Assembly: GCA_023614405.1 (NCBI GenBank)
Contig: CM042694.1
Span: 356,642,010-356,706,009 of the forward strand
DNA length: 64,000 bases
Direction of reading: 5' to 3'
Source of the DNA: Avena insularis
Lineage: Eukaryota; Streptophyta; Magnoliopsida; Poales; Poaceae
The notes under the pieces were generated by a model. That model was not told the DNA's origin and made no database searches. It was given only the letters and a program-made list of their open reading frames with translations. The translations under genes and the position numbers were made by a program. Shown here one piece after another: positions 40,433 to 51,679 of this stretch; the first letter of the stretch is position 1; each line of letters opens with the position of its first letter.

Positions 40433-43200
40433 TCTCCCCCCTTCAAAAGGCGTCGACCTTGACGCTCCAAGGTCTTCTCCAGCATATGGTGACAAATCAG
40501 CAACGTTGAAGCTATTGCTAACTCCACCAAACTCCTCAATAGGTATATCAACCGAGTAGGCATTATCATTAATCTTGGCTAACACCTTGTAAGGACCAGC
40601 ACCACGTGGCTTCAACTTTGACTTTTGAAGTAGTGGAAACCTATCCTTGCGTAGATGCACCCAAACCATACCTCCAGGCTTGAACAATACTTCTTTCCTT
40701 GCTTGATTCCTTGCAGCAGCAATGTTCTTGCCTTTCTTCTCAATAGCCTCTCGAGTCTTCTCATGTATTTTCTTCACATAATCAGCACGTTTTGATGCCT
40801 CCATATCAACTCTCATGTAATGGCAGAGGCAACATATCAAGTGGCATCAATGGCTTGAAACCATACACCACCTCAAAAGGACAAAGCTGAGTAGTTGAAT
40901 GCACAACCCTGTTGTAAGCAAACTCAACATGTGGCAAACACTCTTCCCACTCCCGCAGATTCTTTTTAATCATGGTCCTTAGCAGCTGTGACAATGTTCG
41001 ATTCACCACCTCCGTTTGACCATCTGTTTGGGGGATGACATGTAGTACTGAACAACAACTTCGTTCCTAGCTTTCCCCATAAGGTAAAAGTAGCTCATGA
41101 ACTTCACATCACGGTCAGAAACAATCATATTTGGTACTCCATGTAATCTCACGATGTCCCTGAAAAACATGTTAGCAACATGCAACGCATCGTCGCTTTT
41201 GTGGCAGGCAATAAAATGAGCCATCTTAGAGAACCTATCTACTACCACAAATATAGAATCATGACCTCTCTGAGTTTTAGCTAGACCTAGCACAAAATCC
41301 ATACTAATGTCTTCCCATGGAGTATTCGGTGCAGAGAGAGGTGTATACAAACTGTGAGGCTTCATCTTAGATTTCGACTTGTGGCATGTAATACATCGGC
41401 TCACAAATCTGTACACATCACGCCTCATCTTGGGCCAATAAAAGTGATCAGCAAGCATGAGCAACGTCTTCTCACGCCCAAAGTGACCCATCAAACCACC
41501 AGCATGTGATTCCTGCACTAAGAACAAACGCAACGACGATTCTGGAATACATAGTTTGTTAGCTCGAAACAAAAATCCATCATGTATATGATACTTATCC
41601 CATGCGTTTCTAAGAGCACACAAACGATATGGTTCAGAAAAATCATGGTCAGTTGCATAAAGTGCACAAATAGCTTCTCATCCAGGAATTTTAACATCAA
41701 GATTGGTTAATAGCATGTTCTTCCTAGATAGAGCATCAGCAACCACGTTCTCTTTTCCCTTCTTATAGTTAATGATGTAAGGAAAAGACTCAATGAACTC
41801 AACCCATTAGCTAATCTTCTATGCAAGTTTGATTGAGCTTTCAAGTATTTCAATGCTTCATGATCAGAATGTATGATGAATTCTTTTGGCCACAAATAAT
41901 GTTGCCAAACCTCAAGTACTCTAACAAGTGCATACAATTCTTTATCATAGATAGAATAATTCAAACGAGCACCAGTCAATTTCTCAGAAAAATAAGCTAT
42001 AGGCCGACCCTCTTGCATCAAAACGCCACATATACCTATACCTATACCACTAGCATCACATTCAACTTCAAATTGCTTCGAAAAATCAGGTAATGCAAGT
42101 AATGGTGCAGAAGTAAGCAAACGTTTTAATATATCAAATGCAATGTCTTGAGCCGTGCCCCATACAAAAGGAACACCTTTCTTTGTCAAATCATTTAATG
42201 GTGCAGCAATGGTGATAAAATCTTTCACAAAGCGCCTATAGAAACCAGCGAGACCGTGGAAACTACGCACTTGACTAACATTCATTGGAGTAGGCCAATT
42301 CTGAATTGATTCAATTTTAGATTGATCTACCTCTACTCCATGCTTAGAAACAACAAATCCTAGGAATATGACCTTATCTTTTGCAAATGTACACTTCTCA
42401 AGATTATCATATAGTTTATTATCACGTAACACTTGCAAAACTTGTCTAATATGAGTGCAATGTTCAGACTCGGTGTGGCTGTATATGAGTATATCATCAA
42501 AGTAAACAACCACGAAACGACCAATAAACTCTCTCAAAACATGATTCATCAAACGCATGAAAGTACTAGGTGCATTAGTAAGACCAAACGACATAACTAA
42601 CCACTCATACAAACTAAATTTAGTTTTGAAAGCAGTTTTCCATTCATCCCCTTCTTTCATCCTAATTTGATGATAACCACTACGCAAGTCAATTTTAGAG
42701 AAAACAGCAGCACCACTCAATTCATCTAGCATATCCTCCAAGCGTGGAATAGGATGACGATATCGAATAGTGATGTTATTAATCGCTCTACAGTCAACAC
42801 ACATGGGCCATGTACCATCTTTCTTAGGAGCTAAAATAACAGGAACAACACAAGGGCTAAGAGAGACACGAATGTACCCTTTATCCAGCAATGCTTGTAC
42901 TTGCTTCTGAATTTCCTTAGTTTCTTCGGGATTAGTCCTGTAAGGTGCACGGTTGTGAAGTGTGGCGCCAGGAATCAGGTCCACTTGATGTTCTATACCA
43001 CGCAATGGAGGCAAACTCATGCACGCCTTCCGAAACACATCCCCAAAGTCCCAAGCAGAAGAGACACCAAGAGAAATAGGGGTCATGTCGTTAGAAACCA
43101 ATACCTCGCCCTTATACATGAGCACAAGTGGCATGGCTGTAGGATCCTCACGAAACTCTCTCATATCCTCCTTGGTGGCTAGTATCAATAACCCAGGCAT
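40430..43200 (-). pseudogene. Gypsy C pol: RT, RNase H, integrase
   Basis: Frame 43200-41707 (497 residues) carries a linker, then RT ([25 protein letters not shown], catalytic Y-F-D-D) and RNase H ([24 protein letters not shown]). It shifts out of frame near 41815. Frame 41623-41003 carries the integrase H-H-C-C finger ([14 protein letters not shown]) and Asp-1 and Asp-2 ([16 protein letters not shown]). Frames 41009-40806 and 40840-40430 give V-V/M-V-N-R-T-L and the C-terminal domain (V-W-V-H-L-R-K-D-R-F-P, K-P-R-G-A-G-P-Y-K-V). The stop codon TGA at 40432-40430 is the first three bases of the LTR. Confidence 0.88.
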
Positions 43201-43307
43201 CTCTCACTTTTCGTTATATCACTCAATTTAGGCTCAATTACATCAGGAATAGCTGTAACACAGTCTCGCCGAGTGGTAGTATCTTCCTTCAAGTTCACCG
43301 CTATCTT

Positions 43308-45167
43308 CTAGCGAGAATCATTCACAATTTCTTGTGGTGTCATTGGCTTCATAGTAATCTTCTTCCCTTTGAATTCCAAGTGATATGTATTGGCTAGGCC
43401 ATTGTGTTGTACATGGCGATCATAGAGCCAAGGCCGACCCAATAGTAGGTGACAAACAGTCATAGGAACCACATCAAAATCAATAGAATCTTTGTATGGA
43501 CCTATTTGAAAATTCACACGTACCATATGATTTACCTTCATCTCACCATTGTTGCTCAACCATTGTATGTAGTATGGTTTGGGATGAGGTAAGTATGTCA
43601 AATTCAGTTTGGCACATAGTTCCTTACTTGCAAGATTTCTGTAGCTACCTCCATCAATAATTACCTTGCAAGCTTTGTTTGGTCCAACTAGAGCTTTTGT
43701 TTGGAACAAGTTGCAACGCTGGGATTCCTCAACCGGTTGCACACTAAGTACATGTGAAGATACGACAATAGTGGGTGCACGCTCAGCATATGCATCTGCA
43801 CCTTCCTCGTCGTCATCAATATCATCATCAGAAGCTTCATCTCCACTTTCTACTTCACCTTGTTCATTAACAAACATAACCTTGCTGTTTGGACAATCCT
43901 TCTTGTAGTGACCTCTACCTCCACAAGTATGGCACACCACATCACGAGTACGTGCAGTAGACATGTTGGAAACCGAGCTAGCAGCAGGAGCATCGGGTTT
44001 TCGAGCATTAGAACCAAACGAAGGTGTACTTGCTAGTTTGGCCGATGGTGTAAACGGAACAGCAGTTGATGGCGTGACTGTAGGAGGTGTAGACCTGGCC
44101 GAAAATCTGCTGGAGGACGGAAAACAAGCAAGTGACTTCGCCTCTTCTGCCAACTGGGATTCGGCCTCTCTAGCATGATGCAACAACTCATTCATGGTCT
44201 CATACTTGTGATGATGAACAATGCTCTTGATCGGTAACTTCAAATTGTTTAGGAATCGCTGCATGGTCATCTCAATGGACTCATGAACTCGAGCACGCTG
44301 CATAAGCATCTCCATCTCCATGTAGTACTCATCAACTGTCATGGTGCCTTGCTTCAATTGCGTCAATTTATCAAAAACTGATCGCAAGTAGTTGGTTGGT
44401 ACGAAACGTGCCTTCATGATTTGCTTCATCTCGCGCCAATCCATCACAGGAAGTTCATTGTCCTCCCTCCTATGTTGCACAAGAGCATCCCACCATTGCA
44501 AAGCATAACCATCAAATTCAGATGCTGCAAGCTTGACCTTCTTATCTTCTGGATAGTCAAATAAGCGCCAGAGTTTCTCAATCTTCAATTCCCAGGTGAG
44601 GTAGTCTTCAGGATCAATGGAACCATCAAACTTAGGAATCGAGAATTTTGGCTTGCCCAAACCGTCATCAGCAGCTTGGTTGGGCACACGTGGACCACGC
44701 CCAAGATGGGCAAACCCACGACCATGAGCAGGTGCATGGACAGGGGGAATAGCATGTCCCCTGCCAATATGTGGAGCAACATCAACAACGCTACCCTCAT
44801 CGAAATCATCAAAGGCATCATCATGTTGAGGATCTTCCCTTCTATGCAAGGCGGCTGTCAAACCCTCAATGGTCTGCTGCAAAGTGGTGACATTGACATT
44901 GAGCGTAGCCACTTGCGTTTGGATAGTATCAACTGTCCCAACATGCTGATCTAATCTCATATTCATATCTTGGAGATTCTTGTCAATGGCATCTGTCATG
45001 TTAGTAAACACACGTGTCAAGTGGGATTTCAAAGCCTCATATTCACGCCAATTGACGAGCTCCTCATCCTTCTTTTTCTGCAACACAACATCATTATCAC
45101 TAGTAGACATGATTAGTAGGTTAGTGCAAAAATCAGAATCTGTATGGTGGAAACTCTCACAACTCAC
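43308..45167 (-). CDS. Gypsy C gag-protease polyprotein
   Basis: 619 residues, uninterrupted. The likely true start is the inner Met at 45110 (M-S-T-S-D-N-D). A coiled-coil segment (about 40-110) precedes the retrotransposon gag core (about 170-330: Y-L-T-W-E-L-K-I-E-K-L-W, L-K-Q-G-T-M-T-V-D-E-Y-Y). Next is a Ser/Thr/Pro linker, a CCHC knuckle C-H-T-C-G-G-R-G-H-Y-K-K-D-C (about 415), an acidic stretch and the protease with V-I-I-D-G-G-S-Y (catalytic Asp) and C-H-L-L-L-G-R-P-W. The gag forms the particle and binds RNA; the protease cuts the polyprotein. It ends 108 bases before the pol frame, so pol was probably expressed by read-through or frameshift before decay. Confidence 0.9.
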   Translation of the reverse strand: MSCESFHHTDSDFCTNLLIMSTSDNDVVLQKKKDEELVNWREYEALKSHLTRVFTNMTDAIDKNLQDMNMRLDQHVGTVDTIQTQVATLNVNVTTLQQTIEGLTAALHRREDPQHDDAFDDFDEGSVVDVAPHIGRGHAIPPVHAPAHGRGFAHLGRGPRVPNQAADDGLGKPKFSIPKFDGSIDPEDYLTWELKIEKLWRLFDYPEDKKVKLAASEFDGYALQWWDALVQHRREDNELPVMDWREMKQIMKARFVPTNYLRSVFDKLTQLKQGTMTVDEYYMEMEMLMQRARVHESIEMTMQRFLNNLKLPIKSIVHHHKYETMNELLHHAREAESQLAEEAKSLACFPSSSRFSARSTPPTVTPSTAVPFTPSAKLASTPSFGSNARKPDAPAASSVSNMSTARTRDVVCHTCGGRGHYKKDCPNSKVMFVNEQGEVESGDEASDDDIDDDEEGADAYAERAPTIVVSSHVLSVQPVEESQRCNLFQTKALVGPNKACKVIIDGGSYRNLASKELCAKLNLTYLPHPKPYYIQWLSNNGEMKVNHMVRVNFQIGPYKDSIDFDVVPMTVCHLLLGRPWLYDRHVQHNGLANTYHLEFKGKKITMKPMTPQEIVNDSR

Positions 45168-46164
45168 TCGAAACTAATAAGAAAGGAGATCTTACCGTTC
45201 CAAAGTGAATAGAGATGCTCTACCAAATGAAATCAAAGACTGATGCACTTGATGTGATGAAGTGAATATCAAAGGTATAGAGAACGATCGCAGGGCACAC
45301 AGGTTATTTAAGGTGGAGCTATAGGTGTGGTATCCTATCTATACCGCAAACAAGTCCTAGTGTTGATCGTACAAAAACCCAAGAAACACACACGGTGGAG
45401 ATAAACGTGGCAAAGCAATTTATGAATAGGAATATTGCAATGCACAAGAGAGACGCTAGTAATAGCTCAAATAGAACAGGCACAAGATTGCTCAAACTAC
45501 TAGTGCTATACACAACAAGGCCTCCCAAATTGCACACTTCTATATCTCTTTTTTTTGTCAGGCGTGTATCTCTTTTCTCTATTTTTTTATACTAATTCTC
45601 TTTTCTTTTCTCTCTTTTTTTTGATTTTTCAACTATATTACTCAATGCAAATGAGCATAGCAACTTATAACAGAATTGGGCCGAATAGTCCGGTTGATAT
45701 GCGCCGGAGACTCCGGTTGGGCCGGATAGTCCGGTTTTGCCTGTCGAAAATTTCTGCACTGCAAACCCTATTGAGCAGCCCGTCGGAGCAAAGCAACTAG
45801 TCTCGTGGGTATGTTCCTTGGCACAAATGCTGTAGATAGGCTGTGTCTATGGTATGCAAACAAAGGTACGCTATGTGGACTCGGAAAAACGATAAAACAC
45901 TTGCGGAAACGGTAACGGTGGGAAACAGCGGAAAACAAGATCAAACCCTACACCTAGACACAAATGGAAACTAGACTCCTAGGAGGAAAAACCTATAGGA
46001 TCTACGAGAAGATACAATCAGCAACTAAAACTTGAAAACGATGAAATCTAGTCTATGGCAAAAAAAATTGTAAGGCTTTTTCTGTATAGGACGACAACAC
46101 TCTCTAATCTATGGATGGATTTGTGGATGCTTACCGAGGCAACACTGAAAATCTGATACCAAGA
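45168..46164 (-). other. Gypsy C leader and primer binding site
   Basis: About 1 kb of non-coding leader. The primer site (46161-46152) reads TGGTATCAGA on the minus strand, three bases from the LTR. A T-rich run is at 45541-45640. Two CCGG-type motif pairs (AGTCCGGTT, GGAGACTCCGG) are at 45680-45740. The half next to gag is collinear with the NA1 leader. Confidence 0.7.
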
Positions 46165-47226
46165 TGATATGGGGTGGCCCGATCTTCTCAGTAAGCGGAT
46201 GGCAATGATAATGGTGGATGATAGATAACTAGCCTATAGCTATGAACTCTCCCGCTCGATCCCTGATGCCAATGCAACAACTCTCGAACCTTGTAGGATA
46301 TTCACAACACCACGCTCTTGCGCATGCAGCCGTGACCAGCAATCTACTAATTCCCAATGGAACAACAGATCACACTCAATTATAGTTGGTATATTCGAAC
46401 ACAGGGTAATTCCAGAGGTTCTATGAAAGAAACAACTCCAAAAAAAATTAACGTGGTCTAAACCCTAACTAGAGGTCGTCCCACAGCTTATAAGGGCGGC
46501 TGGGGCGACCAAAAACCGAAAACTAAACGCATACGACTCAAACTGATACAAACCGACTCGGACCAGATTCAGTCGGCGGGCGGACACTCCGGTCAAAATC
46601 GGTCGGACGGTCCGATCAGGCCGGACACTCCAGGTGAAGTGTGCTGGACAGTCCTGTATGGCTGGAAACTTTGAAGTTTCTGGGTGGTGTCCGCGTAGTA
46701 TCCAAACTGGCATATTGAATGTCCATGCTAGTTTGCCTCTCGACCAGGCCGGACAGTCCGGGTGGATCTGGCTGGACACTCCGGTCGTGGCAGATCTTTT
46801 TGCCTTCATCTTGATGATCTTCTCTTGCGCCTTCCTCCCGCTCCTCCCTCGCGCATCCTTGGGCGATCATCATGTTGGGCTTCTCTTGTAGCCCTTCTCC
46901 TCCTCGCGCCATGCTTGTTTCTCCAACGAACCTGATCATACATAAATGCATAGACTTAGGCAGTATAAAGTTCTCATCAATCAAAGTACCAGATTCGTTT
47001 AGGAGTAAATTCACCTGTTGTAGCATCGTGGATTCTTACTAAAGTAGCATCGTGGATTCACCTGTTGTAGCATCGTTTAGGAGTAAATTCACCAGTATAA
47101 AGTAGCTTAGCACGAGCTCTTGTAACAGGTCCAATTCTAATCTCATTGGATTGATCCTTTCTTGCAACAGTTGTAGCATCTTCAGTAGTCATTGGGGTAG
47201 GTGTAATTGTAGGGATGTCCTCATCA
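46165..47226 (-). repeat. Gypsy C 5' LTR (1062 bp)
   Basis: Collinear with the 3' LTR, but with a local rearrangement at about 47020-47110 where TAGCATCG(T)GGATTC and AGGAGTAAATTCACC are repeated, adding some 75 bp. A TATA-like CTTATAAG is at 46487-46494. GGACAGTCCGG and GGACACTCCGG motifs lie at 46575-46790. Confidence 0.9.
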
Positions 47227-47895
47227 CTACTTCTGGAAGACACTTAGGGGAAAGCTGGGGACGAAGTTACTATTCAACACTGCTTGTTATCCCCAAACTG
47301 GTGGTCAAATGGAGGTGGTGAACCGAACACTGTCGACATTGCTGAGAGCTATGATCAAGAAGAATCTTACTAAATGGGAGGAGTGTTTTCCGCATGTGGA
47401 GTTTGCATATAATAACCATTTCATCACTACCACAGCTTTGTGTCTTTTGAGGTGGTCTATGGTTTCAAACCCATGACACCACTTGATTTGCTACCTTTTC
47501 CTATCCAATAGAGAGTCAACGGCGAAGCATCAAAGAAAGCAGATTTTGTGAGGAAGATACATGTGAAGGCTAAAGAGGCTATTGAAAATAAGGGCAAGAA
47601 CAATGCTGAAAGAGGTATCAAGAAGCGCAAGGAGGTTTTGTTCCAGCCTGGAGATATGGTTTGGGTACACTTTCACAAGGACAGATTTCTAGAGTTACGT
47701 AAGTCCAAGTTACTTCCGCGTGGTTATGGTCCTTACAAAGTGCTTGCCAAGATCAATGATAATGCCTACAAGATAGATATTCCTCAAGATGTATTTGGAG
47801 GTGTCATTCCTAGTTTCAATGTTGCTGATTTGACACCATATGATGGAGAAGACCTTGGAGCGTTGAGGTCGACGCCTTTTGAAGGGGGGAGATGA
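47227..47895 (+). pseudogene. Gypsy B integrase, C-terminal half
   Basis: Continues from 39440: [26 protein letters not shown] (catalytic Glu), [14 protein letters not shown] frame change lies near 47430, then the frame 47548-47895 encodes K-K-R-K-E-V-L-F-Q-P-G-D-M-V-W-V-H and L-P-R-G-Y-G-P-Y-K-V. The stop TGA (47893-47895) coincides with the first bases of the 3' LTR, as in gypsy C. Confidence 0.82.
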
Positions 47896-48470
47896 TGAGG
47901 ACATCCCTACTGATTTGCTGTCTCGAACTCCTAATGAAGTTGTCGATGTTGCTGCCAAGACCAAGTCCAAGGAAATCAGGATTGAACCTATTACTAGAGC
48001 TCATGCCAAGCTACTTGAACAACAGGTGAATTCACTCCTAAATGAATCTGGTGTTTTAATTGATGAGAATTTTATACTACCTCAGTCTATGCATTTGTTT
48101 ATGATCAGGTTCGTTGAGGAAGCAAGCATGCGCGAGGAGGGGAAGGGTTGAAAGAGGAGCCCAGCATGATGATCGCCCAAGGATGCGCGAGCGAGGAGCG
48201 GGAGGAAGGCACAAGAGAAGGTAATCAAGAGGGAGGCAAGAATTCCTACGAAGACCGGAGTGTCCGACGAGTTCACACCGGACTATCCGGCCTACCCGAG
48301 AAGCATCAAGGTGGTAGCAAGTCAGTATACCAAATCGGAAGCCAGACACCACCCGGAAACTTTGATGTTTCCAGCCAGCCCGAAGTGTCCGACGCACTCC
48401 ACCCGGAGTGTCTGGCCCAGCCGGAATCTCCAGCACATTCCAACCGGGTGGAGTGCGTCGGACATGTTTT
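47893..48470 (+). repeat. Gypsy B 3' LTR, truncated
   Basis: TGATGAGGACATCC start after the tract GAAGGGGGGAGA. An open T-R-A-H-A-K-L-L-E-Q-Q-V-N-S-L-L frame is followed by CCGGAGTGTCCGA and GGACTATCCGGCC motifs (48255-48430). Similarity to the family LTR ends near 48465-48475, where an inverted family U fragment begins. Confidence 0.78.
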
Positions 48471-48474
48471 ATTT

Positions 48475-50258
48475 CTTTCTCAACCGTCTTGTCGCCATGT
48501 TGTAGTAGTGGTGGAAGTAGGCTCATGTTGTTGTCTAGAGTGGTGCTCGGATCGACTTCATCGCATATGTGGCCTTGTCTTCCTCCATCTTGAAGTGTAG
48601 AATCTTGACTTGGCACTTGCTCATCCTCTTCCATGACCACCTTGCCTTGTGTATAAACCCTCTTGATGTACTCGTTCAACTTGGCAAAGTAGAGGTCTTG
48701 GTCCTCCTCATCCATGAAGTTGCATCTGTCATCTAGGATGTCAAGTCTTGGCATTGAAGCTTGATGGCGTGGAGGAAGGGTTGCTCTTGGTGCCATTTTG
48801 GTGGTGGCATGAGTAGTGGAAGGTGCCTTTTGATGGTGTTGACGGAGGTCATTGGCGTGCCTTGCCAAAGGTTGATGTAGGTGATGCACTTGGTCATCCA
48901 CATGACGCTCACGACGATGCTCATTTTCCTTGGCACTCTTCTTGTGCTTCTAGCGCCTTCTTGAGGTTGACTCGTTAAGTTTGGCGTGCATGTTCATGTT
49001 CTTGGCGAAGTTGTCGTCCATGTCACGCTTGAAGTTGTCCATGTCGCGCTTGAAGTTGTTGAGAGCACTTCCGACCGTGTCCATTTGATGGTGGACCTTG
49101 GTTCTCTCGAGGTGGAGGCTCCATCTTGGTCGACGCGACTTAATGAGCTTGTCGCTGTCGTCCATGCTTGGGGAGTTATTATTGTTGTAGAACTCCATAT
49201 CACCCATGATTGTGGAGGTATATGCATGGTGGCTCATCGTGGATTCTTCATAGAAATCATCCTCGGTTCCGGAGTCCCTAGACATGATTCACAATACAAA
49301 GTGGTGTATATTGAAGTGGTAGAGGGTGTTAGGGATGCAACATCAAACCTTACTTTACCTTTGAAGATAGTATCATGCAAGTGTCCATACTTGAGAGCAA
49401 TAAAAACCAAGTAAAGTGTAGTTCGTGTGGCACACCAAAACCAACTAACTACTAAAAAACACACACACACAAAGCTTATGGTGGATGAGTATGGAAAGTG
49501 GCATCTCAAGGAAACAATCCAAAATCAAGATGTTGTAATGGAAAGTAAAGAACCATAATGATCACCAAACAAAACAAGTCAATCCACAAGATAGAGGAAT
49601 TATGTACAAGGAAACACACATGGTGGGATAAATGGGACTGGTGCGATGGAGAAAGTGAGTTAAGAACCAAATGATTAGCTAGCGAAGACTATAAGCTCGT
49701 GTCGCACAAGTGCGAGGAGAGATGCTAGTTTGATTGCAGTAAAATTGGTGGGCTACAAGATATGCACAATAAGTACTACCAATATGATGTTCATCGAGCT
49801 TGCGCTTCCTATTCTATGAGGAACTTGTTTGATTCTTTTTTTCTTTTTTTCTATTTGTATCACTCTTTTTCTTTTCTTTTTCATTTGCCTCTTCCTTGTG
49901 CCAACAACTATACAAGATAACTATATGAGATAGCATGCTCACAACTTTTGCTCGGAATTCTACAAGGCATCAAATATGCATAACCCAAGCAATCATAGGA
50001 GGAACTAGTCTCAATAGGTGTTTGTTGGTCACAAAGATAGTGTAGCTCACAAAGGAATGCAAGTGGGGAGAAGTAGTGGAATTTGTATACCTTTCATCAC
50101 CGATCTTCACCCTTTATTGTTGGATTCCACCTTGTTCACAGAAGTTGGATGGAGTAGATAGCATGAACAACCTGGATGATGATGTAGAGCTCCTTCTCCT
50201 CTTTGAAATGTGTTAAAGAACACAAAAATCCGAGTTTGAATGCAAAAGTTATGCTCAA
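48475..50258 (-). mobile_element. Family U, copy 2: internal fragment
   Basis: Minus-strand sequence collinear with copy 1 from about 30295 (leader) to about 31970 (first third of the ORF), with no LTR at either end. The leader keeps the purine tract (here T/C-rich, 49826-49887) and the GTGTGTGTG run (about 49447-49460). Both ends are abrupt and join unrelated LTRs, so it is a rearranged or truncated piece. Confidence 0.8.
48476..49285 (-). pseudogene. Family U ORF fragment, copy 2
   Basis: Starts M-S-R-D-S-G-T-E-D-D-F-Y-E-E-S-T-M-S-H-H-A-Y, as in copies 1 and 3. It then has one acidic repeat (M-G-D-M-E-F-Y-N-N-N) and the basic helical region, with K-R-D-M-D-N-F duplicated in tandem. A stop near 48952 breaks it. 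The second frame (48901 downward) carries L-P-P-R-H-Q-A-S-M-P-R-L-D and an insert absent in copy 1 (D-L-Y-F-A-K-L-N-E-Y). It ends at the join with the gypsy B LTR. Confidence 0.68.
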
Positions 50259-50858
50259 AATCCTTGGACGTCCTACCCTACGGACGTCCCTACATCTACC
50301 CCACCAAGTCCCCCAAGTTGACCAATGACTCGCGCACGAGCCAAACTCCTACAAGCTAAGGTGAACTCGCTCCTCTCCTCATGTGACTTTGATACATCCT
50401 TGGATGGCTTGCTACTTCATGAAAGTACTCTGTGCATTATCAGCTATGAAGCCCCAACACATCACCAAGCCACCACAGATGAAGTACATGGAGCCGGACG
50501 AGAAGAAGACGCTTCTACCCTAAAGCCTAGAGTCTCCGGCCTCCGACCCCGGAGTCTCCGGCCTGGACTGTAGACCAGCCTCTGGACCACCGCCTGGAGC
50601 GTTCAGTACACCCCCATAGAGTCTTCACCACAGAGCACCTTCCACCCTAGAGTCTCCGCACATCCCGGAGTCTCCGGCCCAGCTACCTCAGAGTCTTCGG
50701 CCTACAACCCTGGAGTCTCTACCCCCAGGACTCCGGGAAGGACTCCGGACCCCGCCTGGAACTCTCTGTATGCTGCCCCGGAGTCCGTCCCGGAGGCCGC
50801 GCTACGCTCCGGAGTCTCTGGCCACACTGCAGTCTTCGGCCACCATGGAGTCTCCGGC
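50259..50858 (+). repeat. Gypsy-A-like LTR 5' part, fragment
   Basis: Begins near TACGGACGTCCCTACATC and contains an M-T-R-A-R-A-K-L-L-Q-A-K-V-N-S-L-L frame (50325 on), matching the start of the gypsy A LTR at 35852. It then has a dense series of GGAGTCTCCGG / GAGTCTCC motifs (50530-50860). It passes directly into a family U LTR at 50859, so either an LTR-in-LTR insertion or recombination joined them. Confidence 0.68.
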
Positions 50859-51679
50859 TGATGCAGCCCATCCTATGGATGCTACTAGATCTACAATGCC
50901 AAGTCCCCAAGCTCGTCCCCAAGTCACCCAAGAAGATGGACAAGGAGCAGCCACCTCTAGAACCGGAGTCTCCGCCGTCGTCATCCCGTAGTCTACGAAA
51001 GATCCCGGAGTCTCTGCCCGCATGCGCCCGGAGTCTCCGGTCCGACCCCTAGCTGCCCATGTCTGCAAGCTTCTGGACTCCGTCCGGAGTCTGCCGCTAC
51101 CCCGGAGTCTCTGCCCCATACGGAGTCTCCAGCATAAGTGATGGGCATGCGTGCCAACAGCTGGGCCCTTGGCCCATGTACCCCTTATTCAGTCCCAAAC
51201 CCTAGTTTTATGCCCAAAGTACCCCTGAACTTGTGGCTGGCCTATAAATAGAGCCCCCACCCCCTCATGTATCCCTAGGCATAGATGATATACTAAAGAC
51301 ACCCCCTTTGTGGAATCTCTCGTTTTGCCTCATCCCCTTACCAAAGGGGACCGACTATGGTCACCACCTCGTTGGAGTATGCATTGCGCCTCCCTCATTG
51401 TTCAAGGCCTACGTTTGCGAGTGTGTGAGCATAGTTGTCAAGACTCTCTCCAAGGTGTTCTATCCTCTCCGCTTGGGATCGAGGGAGCATGTTGAGCGAT
51501 CTTTCCTTGTGAGGATTCTATCAGACCGGTGGCCACCGACGGGAGCAATCAGCCTTGTATCATGTGAGTTTTGCATGTTTTCATCTTGTTCCCCGCGAGG
51601 TGTGAGTCTGCTTCTGTTCCCATCGATTTGACCACGCGATCCGTGAAGATCAGGCCACCCTTGAGGTCACCCCTTATCA
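50859..51679 (+). repeat. Family U copy 3, 5' LTR (821 bp)
   Basis: TGATGCAGCCCATCC...CCCCTTATCA, collinear with 28955-29854. The TATA box TATAAATA is at 51243-51250. About 30 GGAGTCT/CTCCGG half-motifs or full motifs extend from the preceding fragment into its first 280 bp. Confidence 0.82.

Larger units (their letters stand above)
39446..47226 (-). mobile_element. Gypsy C: complete Ty3/gypsy element inserted in its sister
   Basis: LTRs 39446-40432 and 46165-47226, both running TGATAT...CTCATCA. The perfect 5-bp duplication CTACT occurs at 39441-39445 and 47227-47231. On the minus strand it carries a gag-protease ORF (45167-43308) and pol (43200-40430) with RT, RNase H and integrase. A tRNA-iMet-type primer site and a polypurine tract are present. 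Pol has several frameshifts or stops, so it is inactive now, but the structure is otherwise complete. Pol reading into the LTR edge is reminiscent of CRM-type chromoviruses; the clade is not certain. Confidence 0.92.
36833..48470 (+). mobile_element. Gypsy B: 5'-truncated plus-strand Ty3/gypsy, split by gypsy C
   Basis: Pieces 36833-39445 and 47232-48470. It starts in the protease region, continues through RT, RNase H and integrase, and ends in a 3' LTR starting TGATGAGGACATCC at 47893. Gypsy C is inserted within the integrase with duplication CTACT. LTR and protein sequence are of the same family as gypsy C. The 5' end is missing (joined to the gypsy A LTR end), and the 3' LTR is cut near 48470 by a family U fragment. 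Confidence 0.8.
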
